A DNA stretch of 37,963 nt, from the NCBI GenBank assembly GCA_030427335.1, contig JAUHWV010000004.1, forward strand, positions 1 to 37,963, in the 5' to 3' direction. The stretch comes from Gammaproteobacteria bacterium (GTDB taxonomy: Bacteria; Pseudomonadota; Gammaproteobacteria; Pseudomonadales; Halieaceae). A program made the position numbers and the translations under genes. The notes beneath the pieces were generated by a model. The model saw only the letters and a list, made by a program, of their open reading frames with translations, had not been told where the DNA came from and searched no databases. Position 1 is the stretch's first letter. Each line of letters opens with the position of its first letter. Below, one piece after another: positions 13,518-23,365 of the stretch.

Positions 13518-15125
13518 TCACCCGTTCCACCATACATTCTCGGCAAACGAGTAACCCATTAAACCACCGATTGGAATCGCCCCCATACCGCCCAGCCTTT
13601 TATCGAAGCCGTCGATAAAGCTAATGAAATTGGGGATAGAAAGTGGGCAGTGCTCGTGGATTATAGTCTGAACATCCACATACATCTGCTTACGTTTATC
13701 CTCGTTCCCCTCGCCACGTGCGGCGACAACCAACTGATCTAACTTTTCGTTACTCCAACCCGTCTCATTCCAAGGCGCGTTAGATACAAAAAAGGAACTC
13801 AACAGGAGGTCGAGGGACGGCCTCGGGTTAATATTGCCAAAGGTTATCGGATGCTTCATCCAGTGGTTCGACCAATAACCATCAGACGGAACCCGGTTGA
13901 CGCGGAGATTAAGCCCGACTTTTTGAGCAGACATTTGCAGCAGAGCAGCCATGTCCACCGATCCAGTGGCGATAGGTGCGGCAAACATAGGGAACGGACC
14001 TTTTCCCACCCCCGATCGCTTAAGATGCCAAGCAGCTCTTTCTAAGTCATGGGCCCGCACGGGCAAATCGGCCGCGTAATACTTGCTATTGGGAGCTACA
14101 GGATGATCGTTACCTATCATTCCACTGCCACGAAACACCGAGCGCTTGATGGTTTCACGATCAAACAAGTATTTGATAGCCAGGGCAAAATCGTGGTTGC
14201 TTCCCGGAAACTGATCCTGACGCATAATAAGATTGGTATAGAGCGATGACGTGGTCTCAAGAACATCTGCCCTGCCTGATGCATGGATACGCCTGACAGA
14301 TCTGGGGTCCACTGCAATCACCAACTGCACATCACCCGACAACAGAGCATTGACCCGCGCCATTTCATCACTAATAGCGATCAGTTCGATCTCATCGAGA
14401 TAAGGCTGCCCCGGCTTCCAGTAAGTTTCGTTGCGAACAACGATAGTGCGAACCCCGGGAATGAATTCTTTAAGTTTGTAAGGACCACAGCCGGTGCCCT
14501 TACTGAAATCCTCGGTACCGTCTGGAATGATTAAGAAATGGGACGTCGCCAAAATAATGGGGAAATCCGCATTGGGACCCTGAAGACGCACCTCCACTTG
14601 GTTTGGAGTTAGCGCCCGAACGCTCTCAATCTGAGCCGCAACCGCTGCCATTTTAGAAGCCGTTGCGGGGTCTTTGTGGCGCATTAAAGAATACACCACA
14701 TCGTCGGCAGTGAATGATTTACCATCGTGAAACTGGACTCCGTTACGCAGATTAAAAATCCACACCTGCTGGTCTTCGCTCGAAAAGGATTCCGCCAGCG
14801 CAGGTAATGGATTTAGCGCACTATCGAACTGAGTCAGCCCACTGTATATCATGTAATGGCGCGTATAATCAGTAGACAATGCGCCCTTAGCCGGATCCAA
14901 AGTATCCGCTGTAGAACTAGAAAGACCTGCTACCCGTATGCGCCCGCCACGCCGCGGCGTCGGGAGGCCTGCAAAGACACTGTTTGGCTGTATTAGCCCC
15001 CCTCCCAATCCAGTAAATGCACCCACGGTACCAATGGCCTGCAGTAACTCTCTCCTTGACAAGCCCTGATTAGATTTAGTTTTGTCGGTCATATCTTTTA
15101 CCCCCCCTCGTAGTGGCTGTAGCAC
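13518..15125 (-). CDS. Peptide-type ABC transporter substrate-binding protein (SBP_bac_5 family), putative Tat substrate
   Basis: 535 aa; LDPAKGALSTDYTRHYMIYSGLTQFDSALNPLPALAESF and SRRELLQAIGTVGAFTGLGGGL twin-arginine leader. Start probably MTDKTKSNQGLSRRELLQ. Confidence 0.92.
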   Translation of the reverse strand: MLQPLRGGVKDMTDKTKSNQGLSRRELLQAIGTVGAFTGLGGGLIQPNSVFAGLPTPRRGGRIRVAGLSSSTADTLDPAKGALSTDYTRHYMIYSGLTQFDSALNPLPALAESFSSEDQQVWIFNLRNGVQFHDGKSFTADDVVYSLMRHKDPATASKMAAVAAQIESVRALTPNQVEVRLQGPNADFPIILATSHFLIIPDGTEDFSKGTGCGPYKLKEFIPGVRTIVVRNETYWKPGQPYLDEIELIAISDEMARVNALLSGDVQLVIAVDPRSVRRIHASGRADVLETTSSLYTNLIMRQDQFPGSNHDFALAIKYLFDRETIKRSVFRGSGMIGNDHPVAPNSKYYAADLPVRAHDLERAAWHLKRSGVGKGPFPMFAAPIATGSVDMAALLQMSAQKVGLNLRVNRVPSDGYWSNHWMKHPITFGNINPRPSLDLLLSSFFVSNAPWNETGWSNEKLDQLVVAARGEGNEDKRKQMYVDVQTIIHEHCPLSIPNFISFIDGFDKRLGGMGAIPIGGLMGYSFAENVWWNG

Positions 15126-15157
15126 AGACTTTCTGGAACGTCCTCATCTATCCTCAG

Positions 15158-16462
15158 TCACGTTAATCTATCCAGCACACGGTAATAAGCACCAACCGCG
15201 GGTAAAAACCAGGGTTTACCGAAATATCCAGGCACGGCTGGCCACGGCTGGTTCCACGGGTTACCGCTGGATTCACCGTTCAATACGTCACCCATTACTT
15301 GCCCCATGTGAGTTGCCATTTGCACACCGTGGCCGCTGAATCCCAGAGCGAAGTATAGACCCGGCTCTCTCTCTCCAACGCGCGGCAGCCGATCCATACT
15401 CATGTCAACGCTCCCACCCCAGCAGTAGTCTACATTCACCTCTTTTAATTGAGGAAATACACGAATCATGGCAGCACGAAGTAAATCACCACTTTCCTTA
15501 TCGGTGCGAGTGGTAGACACGGTAAACTTGGCGCGACCTCCGAACAGAAGACGCCAATCCGGGGTTAGGCGAAAATAGTGGCCTATGTTCATAGTGGTAA
15601 CGCAAGCCCTATTACCTGGCATCAGTCGCTGAGCCTCCTCCTGACCGAGGGGTTCACTGACTATGATAAAACTGCCCACCGGGATTATCCTTCGGCGAAA
15701 CCAGTTAAACGGGCCAGGGCCACTCCCACCATTGGCCACCAACACTTGGGCGGCCTCTATCGAACCCTTCGGCGTAGTGACACGCCAGCGGCCTGTGGGC
15801 AAGCGCTTGAGAGCAGTAACCTGCGCACCTTGATGTATCTGTGCACCCCGTCTTTTTGCCGCCTCCGCAAGCCCAACAGCAAACCGACCTATGTGCAACT
15901 GAGCGCTCAAAGGCTGAATCAATCCACCGTAAAAAACGTCTGAACAGATCTCTTGCCGCAACTCATCCGCGCTCAGCAAGCGGACATCAGGATCCACATC
16001 TTGTCGCAATGACTCCCATGCTCGAGCCAAACCCTCATAGTGGGAAGGCTTAGCGGCGAGTTTGAGCTTACCACTTCTATTGAAGCCACAGTCGATACCT
16101 TCTTCCGCGACTAGCCGTTCCACTGTATCCACGGCACGATTATAGGTCAGGTAATAATGTCTGGCTCTATCGATTCCTACTTTAGCTGCAAGTGTTGCGT
16201 AATTTTGCAGAGTCCCATTGTTACACTGCCCGCCATTGCGACCCGAGGCCTCTCCAGCCACACGCGCCTGCTCGAAAAGCGTAACGGACGCACCGCGCCT
16301 AACAAGAGATAAAGCAGCAGAGAGGCCAGTCAAACCGCCACCAACGATGACGACATCGGCCTCTCGAGCAACCTCACCTTCTTCACCTGAAAATGCGGGC
16401 GCAGTGTCAAGCCAATAGGAAGTGGTCACAACATCAGAGTCCCAAGATACCCGGCAGTCCAC
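15158..16462 (-). CDS. FAD-dependent oxidoreductase (DAO family), gamma-glutamylputrescine oxidase (PuuB/OrdL)-like
   Basis: Rossmann motif ADVVIVGGGLTGLSAALSLVRRGASVTLFE, EASGRNGGQCNNG, C-terminal GLYFALGFSGHGVQMATHMGQVMGD. True start possibly downstream of 16462, where it overlaps the HAD gene. Confidence 0.88.
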   Translation of the reverse strand: MDCRVSWDSDVVTTSYWLDTAPAFSGEEGEVAREADVVIVGGGLTGLSAALSLVRRGASVTLFEQARVAGEASGRNGGQCNNGTLQNYATLAAKVGIDRARHYYLTYNRAVDTVERLVAEEGIDCGFNRSGKLKLAAKPSHYEGLARAWESLRQDVDPDVRLLSADELRQEICSDVFYGGLIQPLSAQLHIGRFAVGLAEAAKRRGAQIHQGAQVTALKRLPTGRWRVTTPKGSIEAAQVLVANGGSGPGPFNWFRRRIIPVGSFIIVSEPLGQEEAQRLMPGNRACVTTMNIGHYFRLTPDWRLLFGGRAKFTVSTTRTDKESGDLLRAAMIRVFPQLKEVNVDYCWGGSVDMSMDRLPRVGEREPGLYFALGFSGHGVQMATHMGQVMGDVLNGESSGNPWNQPWPAVPGYFGKPWFLPAVGAYYRVLDRLT

Positions 16463-17126
16463 CTATATCCGTGATCTCATGAGTAGCATAGTGTTCAGTC
16501 AAAGAGGGATCGTGGCCACGATTAACAAAAACACGAGCACCGTACCCTAGATCTCGGGCCGACATGTGATCATAACGGAAGCTGGATGACACATGCATCA
16601 TCTCTTCTGGACCACAGCCGAGCTGGTCGAACATATATTCCCACGCCTGCAATCGCGGTTTGTAGGCCTGAGCTTGTTGGGCCGTATATACATGCGCGAA
16701 AGGCGCCTCAAGCAATGCCACGTTATGATGAATTTGGTCGTCAGAAGCATTAGATAGGATAACCAGCGGGATCTCCTTTGCAACAACCTTGAGTGGTTCC
16801 GCTACATCTGCATGCGGACCCCAGGTGGGAACTGCTTCGTATACCGCACGGCCATCCTCGGGCCGAAACTCGATCTTCCATTTTTTACAAGATCGCTCTA
16901 CCGCATTCATCAGTACCTCTGAATAGGGTTTCCAGGCACCAAGCACTTCGTCGAATCGGTACGCGGCAAAATCTTTGATGAACTGCTCCATGTGCTCTTC
17001 AGACACTCGGTCAGCAAACATTTCCCGAGCCATATCTCTCATACGGAAACGGGTGAGTGTGCCATAGCAATCGAACGTGATGTATTTGGGTTTGAACGTG
17101 GTCATAGTACTCTTTCCCTTTAGCAA
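16434..17126 (-). CDS. HAD hydrolase, haloacid dehalogenase type II-like
   Basis: ITFDCYGTLTRF (motif I), VILSNASDD (motif II), YKPRLQAWEYMFDQLG, HVSSSFRYDHMSARDLGYG. Confidence 0.85.
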   Translation of the reverse strand: MLKGKSTMTTFKPKYITFDCYGTLTRFRMRDMAREMFADRVSEEHMEQFIKDFAAYRFDEVLGAWKPYSEVLMNAVERSCKKWKIEFRPEDGRAVYEAVPTWGPHADVAEPLKVVAKEIPLVILSNASDDQIHHNVALLEAPFAHVYTAQQAQAYKPRLQAWEYMFDQLGCGPEEMMHVSSSFRYDHMSARDLGYGARVFVNRGHDPSLTEHYATHEITDIGGLPGILGL

Positions 17127-17597
17127 TTATATTGTGTAAATCTGAAACTATTAGAGCACGGCGACACCAAAAGATCGTTCCGAATTAAGAGCCTTGCGCC
17201 ACAAAATTCCTTGTTTTGATCTCTTAGGCGATACAGTGTGCTGTTCTCTTGCACCAACACCAAGCACAAACCCCTGCGCCACAGAGCACTTCAGCCACCC
17301 ATCAATGCACTGCGGAGCGCTGGTATTTCCTTGCTTTCGAAAGGCGCAGCTCTGTTGTTTTACAGCGGTCGCTGAGCTTTGACACAACGCGAGAACAAAT
17401 CTGATTAACACCACCTGCAATCAAAGGTCACGCGAAAGAAAATGCCGACATGCGCCAAAAAAGAGCATTTTTGAGGATTTGAGCCACATTACACGACACC
17501 TACCTCCCGTGTATCAGAATTAATATAGCTACTAGATCTCCAGTACGTGCAACATGAACCCGCAAGTGAAAAATATCGAAGGGAGTAAAGCAAAGTC

Positions 17598-18977
17598 ATG
17601 TCACAATCAGAACTGATTGATATCGACCGCAACCATCTTATCCATCCGGTAACCGGTTTTCGCGATCACCAGGCACGCGGTGTCACCGTTCTTGAATCTG
17701 GCCGTGGTGCTTGGCTCAAAGATGCCAATGGCAAGGAAGTTCTCGACGCCTTCGCAGGACTATGGTGTGTCAACGTGGGTTACGGCCAAGAAAGTATTGT
17801 GCGGGCAGCCGCGGAGCAAATGTCTCGCTTACCCTACGCTACTGGCTATTTCAGCTACGGCAGCGAACCCGCCATTCGACTTGCTCAGCAACTGGTTGAG
17901 CTTTCTCCTTCGTCATTGCAACACGTTTACTTTACCCTGGGCGGCTCTGACGCGGTTGATGCTGCAATCCGCTACATTACCTTTTATTACAATGCCATTG
18001 GAGCGCCTGAGCGGAAACATTTTATCGCGCTTGAAAGAGGCTATCACGGTTCCAGTAGCACCAGCGCGGGTCTCACCGGCCTACCGGTATTTCACCGCAA
18101 TTTCGATCTCCCACGAGAAAACCAGCACCATATTCCCTGCCCCTATCCTTACCGCAGCCCAGTAGGAGACGACCCAGAGACCTTGATCGCCGCCTCGGTT
18201 AAGGCGCTACGCGATAAAGTTACGGAGCTCGGAGTCGACCACGTGGCAGCCTTTTGCTGCGAGCCCATCGTTGGGTCGGGAGGCGTAATCATCCCCCCAA
18301 AAGGCTGGCTCAAAGCCATGGCGGACACGTGTAAGGAACTGGACATTCTACTCCTCGTTGATGAAGTGATAACAGGTTTTGGCCGCACTGGTCCCCTATT
18401 CGCCTGCGAGGATGAAGGTGTGGAACCGGATTTTATGACCATAGCCAAAGGACTTACATCAGGTTACGCCCCAATGGGTGCCGTATTGATGTCAGACAAA
18501 GTATACGAGGGCATCGCAGACGGAAAAAATGGCGGGGGCGTCGTTGGCCACGGTCAGACCTACTCCGCCCACCCGGTGAGTGCCGCTATCGGCCTTGAGG
18601 TTCTTCGTCTCTATCATGAAGGTGGCCTTCTTGAAAACGGCCGCAAAGTTTCACCCTACTTCGCCGAACGCTTACAAGCAATGCGGGCACATCCTTTGGT
18701 AGGGGACGCGCGGCAACGGGGCTTACTAGGCGCTCTCGAACTGGTAGTCGACAAGGCTACAAAACGTCAGTTTGACCCAGCGCTCCAATTGAGCGAACGC
18801 ATTGGCGAAATTGCCTACAAGAATGGGCTTATCTTTAGGGCGTTTAACGACAACATCCTCGGCTTTGCACCGGCGCTATGCTACACAGAAACAGAGTTCG
18901 ACATTCTTTTTGAACGCCTTGAGAAAACCTTGAATCAAGTGCTGGATCTCAAGCATATAACTCAAGCGGTGGCATGA
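17598..18977 (+). CDS. Class III PLP-dependent aminotransferase (omega-amino acid/polyamine:pyruvate type)
   Basis: 459 aa; LDAFAGLWCVNVGYG, YHGSSSTSAGLTG, LLLVDEVITGFGRTG, IAKGLTSGYAPMGAVL. RBS-like AAGGGA upstream. Confidence 0.93.
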   Translation: MSQSELIDIDRNHLIHPVTGFRDHQARGVTVLESGRGAWLKDANGKEVLDAFAGLWCVNVGYGQESIVRAAAEQMSRLPYATGYFSYGSEPAIRLAQQLVELSPSSLQHVYFTLGGSDAVDAAIRYITFYYNAIGAPERKHFIALERGYHGSSSTSAGLTGLPVFHRNFDLPRENQHHIPCPYPYRSPVGDDPETLIAASVKALRDKVTELGVDHVAAFCCEPIVGSGGVIIPPKGWLKAMADTCKELDILLLVDEVITGFGRTGPLFACEDEGVEPDFMTIAKGLTSGYAPMGAVLMSDKVYEGIADGKNGGGVVGHGQTYSAHPVSAAIGLEVLRLYHEGGLLENGRKVSPYFAERLQAMRAHPLVGDARQRGLLGALELVVDKATKRQFDPALQLSERIGEIAYKNGLIFRAFNDNILGFAPALCYTETEFDILFERLEKTLNQVLDLKHITQAVA

Positions 18978-18981
18978 GAAG

Positions 18982-20073
18982 ATGAGCAAAGGTATCTATA
19001 AGATTGCGGTCATTGCCGGGGACGGCATTGGCAAAGAAGTCATGCCCGAGGGTTTACGCGCGCTGGACGCAGCTGCCGAGCGTTTCGGTCTTAATCTCGA
19101 CTATACGCACATCGAGTGGGGTGGTTGCGACTATTACGCCACGAATGGAAAAATGATGCCCGATGACTGGCGAGACCAGCTTAAGAATATGGACGCCATT
19201 TACTTTGGCGCTGTGGGCTGGCCCGACACTGTGCCCGATCATATTTCGCTGTGGGGCTCAATCCTAACTTTCCGTAGAGAGTTCGACCAGTATGTCAACT
19301 TGCGTCCCGTGCGCACTTTCCGCGGCGTAAAAAGCCCTCTTTCGGGAATTGGTGTCGGGGATATTGACTTTCTCACGGTACGGGAAAATACCGAGGGAGA
19401 ATATTCCAATATCGGCGGAATTATGTTCCCCGGAACAGAGCGTGAAGTGGTGATGCAGCAATCAGTATTCACTCGGGCCGGCACTGATCGCGTCATGCGC
19501 TTCGCATTTGAGCTCGCGCAAAAACGAGCACGGCGTAAGCTTACTGTGGCCACCAAAAGCAATGGAATGGCCGTTAGTATGCCTTGGTGGGACGAGCGCG
19601 CTGTCGACATAGCGACGGACTATCCTGAGGTCACTTGGGACAAGCAACATATCGACATCCTTTGCGCGCGCTTTGTTATGGATCCACGCCGATTCGACGT
19701 AGTCGTGGCATCAAACTTGTTTGGTGACATACTCTCCGATTTGGGGCCCGCCTGTGCCGGCACGATTGGCATTGCACCATCTGCAAATCTTAATCCGGAG
19801 CGTAAATTCCCTTCCCTATTCGAGCCTGTACACGGCTCAGCGCCGGATATCAGCGGACGCAACATAGCCAACCCTGTAGCAATGATCTGGTCCGGAGCGA
19901 TGATGCTGGAATTCCTCGGCAATGGAGAAGGACCTGCGCAGGCCGCCCACGACGCCATAGTGGCAGCCATCGAGCAAATACTTAATGACGGGCCGCACAC
20001 ACCAGATATGGGGGGCAATGCGTCTACTTCCGAAATGGGCAAAGCTATTGCCGCCTTGATCAGAAATAGCTAA
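18982..20073 (+). CDS. Isocitrate/isopropylmalate dehydrogenase family, tartrate/D-malate dehydrogenase-like
   Basis: IAVIAGDGIGKEVMPEGLRALDAAAERFGL, DAIYFGAVGWPDTVPDHISLWGSILTFRREFDQYVNLRP, NLFGDILSDLGPACAGTIGIAPSANLNPE. Confidence 0.92.
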   Translation: MSKGIYKIAVIAGDGIGKEVMPEGLRALDAAAERFGLNLDYTHIEWGGCDYYATNGKMMPDDWRDQLKNMDAIYFGAVGWPDTVPDHISLWGSILTFRREFDQYVNLRPVRTFRGVKSPLSGIGVGDIDFLTVRENTEGEYSNIGGIMFPGTEREVVMQQSVFTRAGTDRVMRFAFELAQKRARRKLTVATKSNGMAVSMPWWDERAVDIATDYPEVTWDKQHIDILCARFVMDPRRFDVVVASNLFGDILSDLGPACAGTIGIAPSANLNPERKFPSLFEPVHGSAPDISGRNIANPVAMIWSGAMMLEFLGNGEGPAQAAHDAIVAAIEQILNDGPHTPDMGGNASTSEMGKAIAALIRNS

Positions 20074-20092
20074 TAAACTGAGATCCAGAATC

Positions 20093-21586
20093 ATGACCGG
20101 CCAATCAGACCTAAAACTCGAGCGCAATGACCTGTTAATGAACGCAAACTTCATCGCGGGAAAGTGGCAACCCGCGGTTTCGGGTAATCGCCATAATGTG
20201 ATGAACCCGGCTAACGGGATGATCTTCGCCGAGGTCCCAGATAGCGACGCACAGGACGCCGCAGCGGCAGTAAATGCCGCCAGCGACGCTTTTTTCAGCT
20301 GGCGTAAGACCACCAACCGCGAGAGGTCCAAATTACTTAAGACGTGGCATGCACTAATTCTCGCTAACACCGAAGACCTTGCGCGGTTAATGTCGATGGA
20401 ACAAGGTAAGCCGTTAGCGGAAGCCAGGGCCGAAGTTGCCTACGGGGCATCTTATGTGGAATGGTTTGCAGAGGAGGCAGTACGAGCTTACGGCGATATT
20501 CTACCGCCACTCATGCCTGGTCGAAGACAAATGGTCGTGAAAGAGCCCGTGGGGGTTGTCGCCGCAATTACTCCCTGGAATTTCCCTCTCGCGATGATCG
20601 CGCGGAAGATTGCACCTGCTTTGGCCGCGGGTTGCACCGTGATAGCCAAGCCCGCTGAAGATACCCCTCTGACCGCCTTGGCATTGGTTAGACTTGCAGA
20701 AGAGGCAGGCTTCCCCTCAGGAACACTGAATATCATCTGCGCATCTCGACAGAATGCCGAGCCTACGGTAGCCATTTGGCTTCATGACCCACGGGTTCGT
20801 AAGATCACTTTCACTGGCTCCACCCCCGTGGGCAAATATCTGGCGCGGGAATCAGCAGATACCCTCAAGAAATTGTCTCTCGAACTGGGAGGTAATGCAC
20901 CTTTTATTGTTTTCGAAGATGCCGACTTAGATGCCGCAGTGGACGGTCTGATGCGGGGCAAGTTCCGCAATAGCGGCCAGACATGCGTGAGCCCGAACCG
21001 GGTGTATGTGCACGAAGCGATCCATGACGATTTTGCAGGCCGACTTGCGGCTCGCGTCCGCGCACTCACAGTGGGTCCTGCGAGCAACCCAACCGCAGAA
21101 ATTGGCCCCATGATTAACGAACGCGCCATCGACAAAATCAACCGCCATGTTAAGGATGCCCTGTCCAAAGGAGCTGTTGTGTTGACTGGTGGCAATACCG
21201 TACGTGATCACATTGCCGACGGTCCTTTTTACTATTCCCCGACAATACTGACAAATTCATCAGAGGAAATGGCCTTATTCTGCGAGGAAACCTTCGGTCC
21301 CGTAGTACCTTTGTTTACCTTCTCGAATGAAGACGAAGTAATCCAGAAGGCCAACCAAACACCTTTCGGTCTTGCGGCTTACTTTTACACTCAGAATGCA
21401 GCTCGCATTTGTAGGGTCTCTAGTCAACTGGAAGCTGGGGTAATTGGAATCAATGAGGGCGTTGTGGCGAGCGAAGCCGCTCCATTCGGCGGGATTAAGG
21501 AATCCGGGTATGGCCGCGAAGGATCAAAGTACGGACTGGACGACTATATGCAGCTTAAATACCTTTGCGAGGGAGAGTTAGCCTGA
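20093..21586 (+). CDS. Aldehyde dehydrogenase, succinate-semialdehyde dehydrogenase-like
   Basis: 497 aa; ITPWNFPLAMIARKIAPALAAGCTVIAKPAEDTPLTALAL, KITFTGSTPVGKYL, LSLELGGNAPFIVFEDADLD, FRNSGQTCVSPNR. Confidence 0.93.
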   Translation: MTGQSDLKLERNDLLMNANFIAGKWQPAVSGNRHNVMNPANGMIFAEVPDSDAQDAAAAVNAASDAFFSWRKTTNRERSKLLKTWHALILANTEDLARLMSMEQGKPLAEARAEVAYGASYVEWFAEEAVRAYGDILPPLMPGRRQMVVKEPVGVVAAITPWNFPLAMIARKIAPALAAGCTVIAKPAEDTPLTALALVRLAEEAGFPSGTLNIICASRQNAEPTVAIWLHDPRVRKITFTGSTPVGKYLARESADTLKKLSLELGGNAPFIVFEDADLDAAVDGLMRGKFRNSGQTCVSPNRVYVHEAIHDDFAGRLAARVRALTVGPASNPTAEIGPMINERAIDKINRHVKDALSKGAVVLTGGNTVRDHIADGPFYYSPTILTNSSEEMALFCEETFGPVVPLFTFSNEDEVIQKANQTPFGLAAYFYTQNAARICRVSSQLEAGVIGINEGVVASEAAPFGGIKESGYGREGSKYGLDDYMQLKYLCEGELA

Positions 21587-21745
21587 GCTTCGACTCGGAA
21601 AATTATTCGCTTCTGATATTGGACACAGACTCTGGGGCTACGTCACATGCACGCTTGGGCTAAGGAGTTATTCATTACGATTAAACAACGAGTGTAATTT
21701 CGCTTAAAAGTCACTATCAACCACCATCAAGATATGAGGAAGGCT

Positions 21746-22099
21746 ATGTCATTACTACTTACTATCAACACAAATCCTACGAGCACGCCCAAGGAATCGC
21801 TTCCTGATCCCGATCGTCTGGTGGAAGGTGATCCAAAGTTCAAAACATGGGCTCAAGACGCCTCGCATGACGGCAAAGTCAATACCGGCGTATGGGAGGC
21901 CACTCCCGGAGTAACTCGGTCCATCAAGGGTAAAACATTCGAGTTTTGCCATATTCTGGAAGGGGAAATTGAACTTACCCCAGATAACGGTGAACCGGTG
22001 ATTTACCGCGCCGGCGACAGTTTTGTCATGAAACCCGGCTACAAGGGATTATGGCGCACGATTAAGACGGTCAAGAAAATTTATGTGACTGTGACTTAA
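21746..22099 (+). CDS. Small cupin-domain protein (Cupin_3-like)
   Basis: GVWEATPGVTRSIKGKTFEFCHILEGEIELTPDNGEPVIYRAGDSFVMKPGYKGLWRTIKTVKKIYV. Confidence 0.8.
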   Translation: MSLLLTINTNPTSTPKESLPDPDRLVEGDPKFKTWAQDASHDGKVNTGVWEATPGVTRSIKGKTFEFCHILEGEIELTPDNGEPVIYRAGDSFVMKPGYKGLWRTIKTVKKIYVTVT

Positions 22100-22170
22100 C
22101 CGAACCCAACCTGCGAAACGCCCCAAGAAAGGGTTTCCTAGTCGCCATGCGCCACAAGAGGCTGAGAATA

Positions 22171-22716
22171 ATGATCAAAGATTCACCTCAACAATATGGC
22201 CTTATCTCACAGCTATTTCATTGGGTTATGGCCTTATACATGGTCAAACAGACAGTGGGAGTGCTAGCAGGATATGTAAACGAGGCTGACAACTTCGTAT
22301 CTCATTTTCTACACGGTAGCCACCAGCCTACAGGCATCATTATTCTCGCTCTAGTGGCAATGCGGCTAGTATGGATATCATTTCAAGCGGGCCAGCGGCC
22401 GCCACAGCTTGGCAAATTCGGCCAACTTGCCCGCTTTAGTCACGTTCTGCTCTACGTACTTATGCTATTGGTTCCCATATCTGCGCTACTACTTATCTGG
22501 GGAGAAGGGAAAGCACTTACTATCTACGGCGTTATCCTGTTTGACGAGGGTGCCTCGACAGAGTGGGCTGCCACGGTCGGCGGCTTTTTGCATACGCCAT
22601 TGAGCTGGACTTTGTGTATTTTAATGATCGGGCACATTTTAGCGGGCCTTTTTCATCATTTCGTTCTTAAGGATACAGCACTTATCAGAATGCTGGGATT
22701 TAAACTCGGCGCATGA
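22171..22716 (+). CDS. Cytochrome b561-family membrane protein
   Basis: Four hydrophobic segments with spaced His: SQLFHWVMALYMV, HGSHQPTGIIILALVAMRLVW, FSHVLLYVLMLLVPIS, HTPLSWTLCILMIGHILAGLFHHFVLKD. Confidence 0.85.
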   Translation: MIKDSPQQYGLISQLFHWVMALYMVKQTVGVLAGYVNEADNFVSHFLHGSHQPTGIIILALVAMRLVWISFQAGQRPPQLGKFGQLARFSHVLLYVLMLLVPISALLLIWGEGKALTIYGVILFDEGASTEWAATVGGFLHTPLSWTLCILMIGHILAGLFHHFVLKDTALIRMLGFKLGA

Positions 22717-22832
22717 GGCTCGCAAAAACTCACTAATGACAAAAAACAGGCAAACAATCCTCTCCGGATACACATATTTTAGGCACTGAATTATCAAAAC
22801 TGGGAGCGCTTCATATATCTCAGTATCGCCAA

Positions 22833-23339
22833 TTATGAGATACAGCTCGACCCACCGGTTATAAGCAGCCCCAAAGGCTTATGCCTTTTTGCGAGAGGCT
22901 TCCGCAATACGATTCTGCTAAAAAACTTGTCGATCCCCACATCGTCTTCAAGCAAGCGCTCCATAAGTGCCTGAAAACAGGAAATGTTGGGGGCCACGAT
23001 TTTCATTAGATAATCGTAGCCGCCGCTGATGTTATAGCACTCTAGGATCTCTGGGTACTTGCCCACCGATGTCTCAAACACCCTGAAGTCATGCAGCCGG
23101 TGATTTTTTAAGGTCACTTCGGCAAACACGGTTACATGATCACAAATTTTTTCCAGCGCGATATCTGCATTATAACCCCGGATGATACCGGATTCCTGAA
23201 GACGCTTGGTTCGAGCAAGACAGGGACTATCACTGAGGCCAATAGCAGCGGCCAAGTCGACGTTAGAGCAGCGCCCCTGCCATTGTAGATACTCAAGAAT
23301 TTTTATGTCATATCGATCAAGAGTTACTGTTGAACGCAT
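22833..23339 (-). CDS. Lrp/AsnC family transcriptional regulator
   Basis: LDRYDIKILEYLQWQGRCSNVDLAAAIGLSDSPCLARTKRLQESGIIRGYNADIALEKI (HTH), ECYNISGGYDYLMKIVAPNISCFQALMERLL (RAM-like domain). Confidence 0.93.
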   Translation of the reverse strand: MRSTVTLDRYDIKILEYLQWQGRCSNVDLAAAIGLSDSPCLARTKRLQESGIIRGYNADIALEKICDHVTVFAEVTLKNHRLHDFRVFETSVGKYPEILECYNISGGYDYLMKIVAPNISCFQALMERLLEDDVGIDKFFSRIVLRKPLAKRHKPLGLLITGGSSCIS

Positions 23340-23365
23340 GGAGCCTTTCTACCTCCGCAGGATTG

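Noticed and set aside
17151-17420. 89-aa minus-strand ORF upstream of the HAD gene
   Set aside because: Composition and position in a divergent promoter region suggest noncoding sequence; no recognisable motif.
17680-20042. Alternate-frame and antisense ORFs inside the transaminase and tartrate-DH-like genes (for example 17680-18165, 19239-19610, 19620-20042)
   Set aside because: Contained within strongly supported coding regions and lacking motifs.
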